DNA from: Coix lacryma-jobi var. lacryma-jobi
Taxonomy: Eukaryota; Streptophyta; Magnoliopsida; Poales; Poaceae
NCBI GenBank assembly: GCA_009763385.1
Contig: CM019822.1
Span: forward strand, 27,274,842 to 27,338,841
Direction of reading: 5' to 3'
Length of the DNA: 64,000 nt
Shown: positions 56,959 to 64,000 of the stretch, in pieces
How positions within the stretch are numbered: the first letter of the stretch is position 1
How the letters are laid out: the number at the start of each line of letters is the position of its first letter
Program-made: the position numbers and the translations under genes
Notes under the pieces: generated by a model
The model's database searches: none
What the model saw: only the letters and a program-made list of their open reading frames with translations
Told to the model about the DNA's origin: nothing

Positions 56959-57280
56959 GGGCGTCCACAATGGGAGGTAAGAAGAGGGTAGTAAGACCCT
57001 GTAACCGGTAAAATACATTGTGAAGAGCAATAGAAGAGCAGGTAATAGTTGATACTTGAAGCAACACTACTACCGGGTAAGATGAATTAAAGATTCTTTT
57101 TTCTGGCGTACTTGTTCTGACAACAAAACCGGCGCAAGAGAAAGATAGAGTTGGATCGTTGATTTTTTTATTGCAGGGGCACCTTCCTACCGGATGTACA
57201 TTGTGTGAGAGCAGAAATTACTGCTACCGCTGTACCTTGGACCCACCTTCCTACCGGATGTACATTGCTGATGCTCTAAT
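56959..57280. mobile_element. Possible MITE
   Basis: Ends gggcgtccacaatgggaggt and tgtacattgctgatgctct are imperfect inverted repeats. The right part has a duplicated ccttcctaccggatgtacat. No target duplication resolved. Confidence 0.4.
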
Positions 57281-57594
57281 ATGGAGCCAACATGTTGATA
57301 TGGCAGTGTTAATTGACACAAAGTAGTACATGTATTGAATCACCCTTAACCAATTTAAGCCAATTTTGATTAAAAGTTTTAAAGTGTAAATGTGAGATTT
57401 TAAATCCAGCATATGACTTCTAATGTAGACCCCGTATGTTTTATGTAAACTTATATATACCTTCCTTCAAAAAGGATCCATGTGTTCTTGTACCCATCAG
57501 ACTGATTTTAAGGTGTAATGCAGCGTGCCTTATTAGGCCAGTCTCAATATAAAAAACTACAATAATTTGTCTGGCTATTAATTAGAGCAACCAC

Positions 57595-57893
57595 AATGTT
57601 ATTAGAAAGTAGTCCATAGGGAATTTAATATTCAATACCAGGTGGCTGGAACATTGTGGAAGTGGTCTATAAGAAAGAAGTAACAAAAGCTACCCATAGC
57701 ACTATGGTCAACCCATAAGACAATAAAAAATATTAGTTGCACTGTACATGTGAGACAGAGAGTTGTTGGAGTTGTGGGACCCGGTCTTCATAAGCAGTCT
57801 ATATACATTGTGGCCTGTAACTTAACTATGGACTGCTATATTGTGGGACCTACCTCTATGGACTGGTTGATCCAAAATACATTGTGGTTGCTC
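57595..57893. mobile_element. MITE, about 299 bp
   Basis: The terminal inverted repeat GAGCAACCACAATGT matches ACATTGTGGTTGCTC perfectly over 15 bp. Internal stretches are also inverted (tagtccatag and ctatggact). Superfamily and target duplication are unresolved. Confidence 0.65.
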
Positions 57894-60261
57894 AGGGGGA
57901 CAAAAATAAGAAAAATGATGATATGGTATATTGGGAATTGGGATTGAGGAAGAGAAGAAAAATATAATTAGAAAAAAAGTTACTCCTTCCACACTGATGA
58001 AAAGAAGTGCTCCTTTAGCTAGAGGCTAACTTATTACGGGATGGAGGGAGTACGTGTTATGGAGAAACCAACCATTCCTAATATGATTTCTATGTCTGTA
58101 ATGACCTATATGGCCTGGGCGCCTCGCTTTTCTTTTGTGCGTTTCTCTTCTCCAAGAACAGTGTTAAAGGGAGAGAGAGAGGAGTACAAGCGCGCTGTCA
58201 CTGTTGCACGCGTACGTACTGTACATACGTATAGCCGGGGACCACCTGCATGCTCGAGAGACCGACGAGAGTTTAGCGGCCGGCCGGCCGTTAAGGACAT
58301 GGAATCTAGCTCCGGCGCAGTGGCATCAGCCCGATCGCTGTTAGCCTGTTACAGAGCCAAGCATACATGCATGCATGCGCCCAGCTGCACAGAGAGAGAA
58401 AAAATGTCGATGTTAGTTTTTTTTTCAACTTTGCTACTGTAGCACTTTCGTTGTTATTTGATAAACTTTGTTCAAACATATGCTTAAGCTCAAAAGATTC
58501 GTCTCGACATGTACATACTAAAAGTACAATTAGTTATTTATTTTATAAATATTTAATGCTCTATATATGCGTCCAAACATTGATATGATGGAGAGAGTGA
58601 AAAAAGTTGGAAGTTTGATAGAATCTAAACGAGACATCACAAGCCGTTACTAGCCATATTCTGTAATTTGCAGCCAGCCTGCAAATCTGTTCTGCATTTC
58701 TGCAAGCTGCATGCCCCAATGAAACAGAAAACCACTGCTTCAAAAACAAATCTGCAATTTTGCAGGGAGCTGAGGCGCCGCCCAGGATATGCTGGCCTCC
58801 TTCTGCCACGTTCTGCATAATCCCAGAGGGGAGGAACTAGCTAGCTACGGAGTATCTGCCAACGAACTGATCATCAATTCATCATCAAAGATTAAAGAGG
58901 CCTCGCTTGAGCTAGGGTTAGTTGCTAGAGAAGTAGTAGGTGTACGTGGAAAAATTGTCTACAGGTAGAACCACGGTGGGCCGCCTGTTCGCTTCAGCTT
59001 ATTATCAGTCGTCAGAACTAAAGACGGATCCAAAGGGGAGGCTAGGGAGGGTGAAGGGAAAAAAGAGGTGGAAGAAAGAAGAAAGATAGAAAGATAAAGA
59101 AAGAACAAGAGAACCGCCCTCTTTCGATCATATTTTGCATCCGTCACTGGTCAGAATAATATTTTTCTCTCACAACAAATTAGTTGTTTCATCTTAATTA
59201 CCAGCCGGTTTATAAGTCCTGCCGAACAGAGCCACGTCGTTAGTTGTTTCACTTGTTGTGACTATTCAACTGTTCAGGGTTATTGTTATATATTGTTAGT
59301 TTACATAGTCGAGCTTCTTCTTTTTAATATATTTCCTATCTGATTTGTTTAAAAACATCAAGATGGGTGGACAATAGACTAATCTTTGTGCACGCATATA
59401 TATAGGCCGGAATAGCATTTTCAGAACAGGATTGTTGCACATATAACTGATCGAGATGCCATCGTTACCAGATATTTTACCATGCTAATGGAATGGAAGC
59501 GTAACAGCTGGCCGGTGACACTAACTTGCTGTAGCTATCTTTAGTGTTGTTCCCCACGTTCTGAAAAGGTTTATTTACCTGTGCGCCCTGTCCACGAACA
59601 ATTGGTGTAGGCACAAGCACGCACTAGCTGAGAAGGGAATAAAGATGGACGACCGCAAGGGCATATCTCTTGGTTTGCGTGGAGCTAGTGCCCCGCACCC
59701 AGCAGGCTTTAGTGTAAAATGGAGAGAAATAAAGCAGTCTGTGGATTAGCATCAGCCAATGCAAGTCTACTAGACTACTAGAGAGTATTGGATGATCGAT
59801 ATTGGAGGACAAGATTGGGGAGAGATGGATTGGGATGCTGGTTTTCCCATGTGGGTGCCTCACTGCTTTTGGCAGCTTCATGTGGTTTTTATATTGGTTT
59901 TACTTGGCAGCTTGTTGCTCGTGGAAGCAGCGAATTATGGATGGGCCAGCTTCACATGCATGAGCAAAAAGCAACACCTACGCCAAGACAGTAACGAACA
60001 GCTCCAGTGTAAAGTGAACTCCATGATGTGATATAACATAGTACTTCTGGATTTGTGGATTGGCAAAATCTAAGAGCATGCCGGTGTGGTCAACAAGCAT
60101 CTACTGTATGATTAATTATATATATCCAAGTTGCTTATTATCACGTCAATAAACAAAATAGCACATGGATGAACAGGACTCGACCATTTTTCCGCAGCCC
60201 GCATGATCTCGTGCACATATATATTTCTTATACAATTCCAAATGCACTACTGGAAACGGCT

Positions 60262-60950
60262 GCTCGGCAAAGACTCTTTGACGCTCGGCGAAGCCTTTGC
60301 CGTGCGCTGCTCTCGGCAAAGAGCTCTCGGTAAAAATCCTCTCGGCAAAGGAGCCTTTGCCGAGGGCCATTTGTCGGGCTCTCGGTAAACCCTTTACCGA
60401 GGGTCCCTTGTGGCTCTCGGCAAAGAAAAGTGGCCGTTAACGGCGCGTTCCTGCTGACGGTTTGTTTGCCGAGTGCCGGCTAACCTGGCTTTCGGCAAAG
60501 GCTTTATAGTTTTTTTTCAGAAAATGTTTGCCGAGAGCTTCGATAAACGGCTCTCGGCAAAGAGATAATTTTTTTTTTATTTTTCTGTGCCGAGAGTTAA
60601 CCGGGGCTGACTCTCGGCAAAGAGATAATTTTTTTTATTATTTTTCTGTGCCGAGAGTTAACCGGGGCTGACTCTCGGCAAAGAGATAATTTTTTATTAT
60701 TATTTTTCTGTGCCGAGAGTTAACCGGGGCTGCTCTCGGCAAAGAAATTTTAAAATTTTTTTTGGAACCTCTTCGCCGAGAGTTCGATGGCTGGCTCTCG
60801 GCAAAACTCGGCCTTTGCCGAGGGCTATGACCAAAGCCCTCGGCAAAGCTGGGGAAATGGCGTTCTGGTTCTCAGCTTTGCCGAGGGTTATGGTCAAAAC
60901 CCTCGGCAAAGGGTCCCTTTGCCGAGAGCAGCCCTCGGCAAAGAGGCCAT
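60262..60950. repeat. CACTA-3 3' subterminal repeats (GAG-type motif)
   Basis: About 18 copies of gctctcggcaaag, tttgccgagagc and variants with accctcggcaaag. One copy near 60470 still has the GCCGAGTGCC form. Confidence 0.92.
60552..60746. repeat. Tandem triplication within the CACTA-3 subterminal region
   Basis: Three copies with a period of 60-64 bp, each with ctgtgccgagagttaaccgg then ggctgactctcggcaaag and a T-rich spacer of variable length. Confidence 0.92.
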
Positions 60951-61184
60951 TTTTTTGTTTTTTAGTTCTGTTTTTTCTTTTCTCCGACACTATCAAACAT
61001 ATATATATATATCACATTCATCACATATCACATATATATCACATTTCACGTCATAGAACATATATATATATATATCACATCACATAGTTCAATAACATAT
61101 ATGTCATCAAATCGTTCAATACCAAGGTGGACAATACAACATGAGAGTTCAATAACACACGAGGATAGTCCAAAGATCAATATA

Positions 61185-62510
61185 CTACACCCCCGGCCAA
61201 CCGGGCCACCCCTGAGAACTGCCGCTTGCTTGACCCCCGGCCGGGTTCCATCTAGGAGCGTGGCGGTTGTTCGAACCTTCTGACGGAGGAGGCTGCAAAA
61301 GGAAGATGTCTATGTCAGACAAGGAAATGAAAAAATGAAACACTGACGTATTGATACTCACATACTCACAGGAGCAGCTCCGGCGTCCTGAGACGGCGGT
61401 GGAGGAGCCATGAGCGTCTGGTGAACGGCCATGTCCTGGGAGGCCATGAAGGCGATGAGCTCCGCCATTTGCTTAGCTTGAGCCTCCATCTGGGCCGACA
61501 TCTGTGACCACATCTGGATCTCGGACACCTGGCGCTCCTGCCTTTCACTTTCCAGGCGGGTCTGTGATAATACAAAGTGAATGTTAGAACAATGCAAACA
61601 TTTAAAGATTAATGTACGATGAGTTAAATAGAAATAACCTCGAGCTCGGTGACCCGCGACTGCGCAGGCGACGGGCGTGGGCGTATGGGGACGCTCCCGC
61701 TCGTGCTCTGTGCTCGGAGCTGGGACAGAGTGGGAGTGGAGGCCGAGTCGATGACGCCGTCGCCAAGCCAAAACCGCCAGTGCTTCTTCCCTCCTCCAAT
61801 CCTCATGACGATGCTCCCGTCCAAGTCCGCGGTGGCGGGATCAAAGGCGTCCGCATAGACCGCCCTTGCCGCCTCTGAGTAGTCAGTGCGGCGGGAGTGG
61901 ACGCTGGAGTTGGTGTACGCGTCGGCGGGATCGTCGGGGTTGTAGGAGGTCTCCGCTGCTGTGGCCTTGGCCTTGTGGGACATGGCGTATGCCTGCAACG
62001 TGCCGCAAGGCTGGCCACCATGTGCCGCCAACTGCGAGGAAGACAACAAGATGATTAGCATTCAGGCAACATTTGAGCGAGGAATTGATAAAGTCTTTCA
62101 CGTACCCAAGATTGTGCGTACTCGGTGAGGTTGCTGTTGCCCTGGTGGTGTGGTACACCTGGCATCTGCAGACGCACCTCCCGTGCCTCGGCGTGGTGGG
62201 CCGCCCACTCTTCGGATAGCCACCGGTCCACGATCATCTCCCAACACTCGGGAAACGACTGGCACCATTGGGGGATCATCTGCATATCATCAAGTATTTC
62301 ACGTCTAAGCGTCAGATGAAAAGTACCAAAAGCTTAATCTCAAAAAAAAAATCACTTACGTGCAAGTACTGTGCCCGGCCCAGCGTCATGCCTCTCGCCT
62401 GGGCCTTCGTCACCCTCTTGGCCAAGACCGTGGCGTTGTAGGTAATGATGGCCTGCAGTCTCGCCTCGTAGATCATGTCGGTAACGAGCTTCCTACAAGC
62501 CCGGGTAGCC
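61185..62510 (-). pseudogene. CACTA-3 TNPA-like gene, N-terminal part deleted
   Basis: From the 5' side the blocks are RACRKLVTDMIYEARLQAII (about 62510-62358), ECWEMIVDRWLSEEWAAHHA (62284-62105), LAAHGGQPCGTLQAYAMSHK with DGSIVMRIGGGKKHWRFWLG (62037-61640), a Met/Gln-rich helix SEIQMWSQMSAQMEAQAKQM (about 61562-61370), and a short Gly-rich end GQASGSSQGWPGWPGV to a TAG at 61185-61187. The N-terminus and first half of the Transposase_24 domain are missing; the sequence starts right after a DUF4216 fragment of the upstream gene. Confidence 0.8.
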
Positions 62511-64000
62511 GTCACCGTGAAATGAAAGTTCGTATATTTCTTCAATTCTTCCATAGTAGTCACGGTTGTCATTGCCTGGAGTACAAACTCCGCTATTTGT
62601 GGTTTTTCGATTGGGCCGACTCTGCTCGTAGCTTGATGTGTGGAAGCGAAATCCATTCACGTCGTAACCGTTAAATGACTTGACCCTACGGTCAAAGCCT
62701 TTTGCAACCTGTCTCAGCTCTTGACTCATAGACGCATCGGTTTGAGCCTGCAAGGTGAAGCAAGATATATCGTTATACGGTCAGAACGTAAGAGCAAGTT
62801 GGAACGTCAGACTAAGTACGACCTAGGTTGGACGGTACCTTCTGTCGGAACCAAGAAATGAAATCAGGCCTCCCTTGCCCCGCAGCATTTGCAATTAGGG
62901 TTTCAGCTGCCGCATCAGAAAGAGGTCTTGGTCCATTCGAGAACAAATGAAGAAATTCCCTGTACGAAACAAAAAGAATGGTGTTGGGAAGTGACGATGA
63001 ATTGGATGAAGATAGATAACAACTTACCCCATGTACGGGTCCAGCTCATCAAGGTTGGTAAGCACGTATAGCATGATCTTTCGCCACTCTTCATAGTTCA
63101 ACTGCTTAACTGCGGATCCACTTGTCGTGCCGAGTTGGCCTCGAAAAAGGCTAAGACTCGATTCATTTTCTCCAGCATTGTAACGAGGGGGTGGATTATG
63201 CACGCTAGGAAGGTTCTCGGAGTAGTATTCTTCAGTGAAGTTGGACACCTCCTCCAGAATGAATGCCTCTGCAATGGAAGCCTCAATTTTGGCTTTGTTT
63301 CTACATTTCTTGCGAAGAGTCTTCATATTTCTCTCGACTGAAAAGCACCAACGCCATTGCACAGGCCCTCCCATTCGAACCTCATTTGGGAGGTATACGA
63401 TCAAATGAAGCATCGGAGTGAAGAAGCCTGGTGGAAAGATTTTCTCCAGCTTACAGAGCAACACAGGTGCAGCTTTCTCCAAGTCATCAATGACGGACCG
63501 AGATATCTCCTTGGCACATAGATGGCGGAAGAAATAGCTCAACTCTGCCAGGACAACCCACATAGGCTCAGGAACATAGCCTCGAACCATCGCCGGAAGA
63601 AGCCGCTCGATCCATACGTGGAAGTCATGACTCTTCATCCCTAGGACTCGCAGAGTAGATAAGTTGACTCCTCTCGTTAGATTCGCTGCATATCCATCAG
63701 GGAATGTCAATGTCTGGATCCACTGAAGTATTTCTTTCCTTTGTGGCCTGCCTAAGATGAAATCGACCTTGGGTCGTGTCCATCTCCTGCCGGGCTGAGG
63801 AGGCAACATCTCTTGCTTTGGTCTATCGCACAACAGTGCCAGGTCTAGTCTAGCCTTAGGGTTGTCTTTGGACTTTTCAGTGTCCATGAGTGTTCTCCAA
63901 AGCGACTCAGCGATGTTCTTTTCAGTGTGCATTACATCAATGTTATGTGGCAGAAGAAGATCGTCATAATAAGGGAGTCTTTCCAAGCCTGACTTATGAG
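62495..64000 (-). pseudogene. CACTA-3 TNPD-like transposase, C-terminal part, truncated at DUF4216
   Basis: The frame 63986-63024 is open and runs in from the right edge. It has Transposase_21 C-terminal residues (MERLPYYDDLLLPHNIDVMH, TEKNIAESLWRTLMDTEKSK) and a full DUF4218 (VLGMKSHDFHVWIERLLPAM, AELSYFFRHLCAKEIS, GGPVQWRWCFSVERNMKTLR, MLYVLTNLDELDPYMG). Further exons at about 62962-62840 (RPDFISWFRQKV) and 62757-62520 (YRFHTSS-type motif, here FRFHTSSYEQSRPNRKT) begin DUF4216, which stops after IYELSFHG where TNPA-like sequence starts. The Transposase_21/DUF4218 part is undamaged in the window. Confidence 0.87.

Larger units (their letters stand above)
56777..60241. other. Intergenic sequence between CACTA-2 and CACTA-3
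   Basis: About 3.5 kb of AT-rich DNA. Two MITE candidates (56959-57280 and 57595-57893) are listed separately. No coding sequence is convincing. Confidence 0.5.
60245..64000 (-). mobile_element. CACTA-3: En/Spm-type transposon, 3' part only
   Basis: It starts CACTACTGGAAACGG at 60245. Subterminal repeats use ctctcggcaaag and tttgccgagag rather than the GTGC form. Minus-strand TNPA-like and TNPD-like sequences follow and run off the right edge, so its 5' end and target duplication cannot be seen. Confidence 0.9.

Noticed and set aside
59624..60031. Frames of 68-85 codons near 59.6-60.0 kb
   Set aside because: No conserved motif, overlapping on both strands, no splice or promoter context.

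Overview
The window looks like nuclear DNA of a grass (Poaceae), probably a panicoid or Andropogoneae genome such as sorghum, Miscanthus or sugarcane; the sequence does not fix the species. Pointers are grass-type CACTA transposons with TTTGCCGAGTGCC subterminal repeats, a Tat-lineage Ty3 retrotransposon with an antisense gene, SINEs, MITEs, and intron-containing plant genes with GC-rich monocot codon use. I found no tRNA, rRNA, CRISPR or bacterial operon.

Layout. (1) 1-12334: the 3' part of a large Ty3/Gypsy Tat-lineage element on the + strand: gag-pol, two tandem-repeat arrays, a gene on the opposite strand, and a 3' LTR with its own internal repeats. (2) 12.3-30.3 kb: the genic island. It holds an intact VND-type NAC transcription factor (+), a pentapeptide-repeat thylakoid lumen protein resembling TL20.3 (-, with apparent frameshifts and introns loaded with SINE, LINE and Mutator-like insertions), and an intact cyclin T gene (+). 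The last two are divergently arranged. (3) 30.3-39.9 kb: a graveyard of nested elements: Stowaway, a small CACTA, LINE pieces split by a solo LTR and by a hAT element, and a Mutator-like element containing a copia LTR relic. Several boundaries are supported by exact target-site duplications (TSDs). (4) 39.9-64 kb: three CACTA (En/Spm) transposons. CACTA-1 (39910-49874, TSD CAT) carries frameshifted TNPD-like and TNPA-like genes. CACTA-2 (50705-56773, TSD TTT) lies head-to-head with it and has lost TNPD by internal deletion. CACTA-3 (from 60245, running off the window) has a different subterminal repeat motif and an internal deletion that joins its two genes.

How the parts relate. The cellular genes serve unrelated processes: xylem and secondary-wall regulation, the thylakoid lumen, and transcription elongation. 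The rest is transposons. The most unusual structures are the antisense gene and satellite-like arrays in the Tat element, a roughly 0.87-0.92 kb palindrome at the same place in both CACTA-1 and CACTA-2, and the subterminal-motif change in CACTA-3. Many lesions are single-base indels; assembly error is a live alternative for them. Exon boundaries were placed by eye from GT/AG sites and reading-frame continuity.
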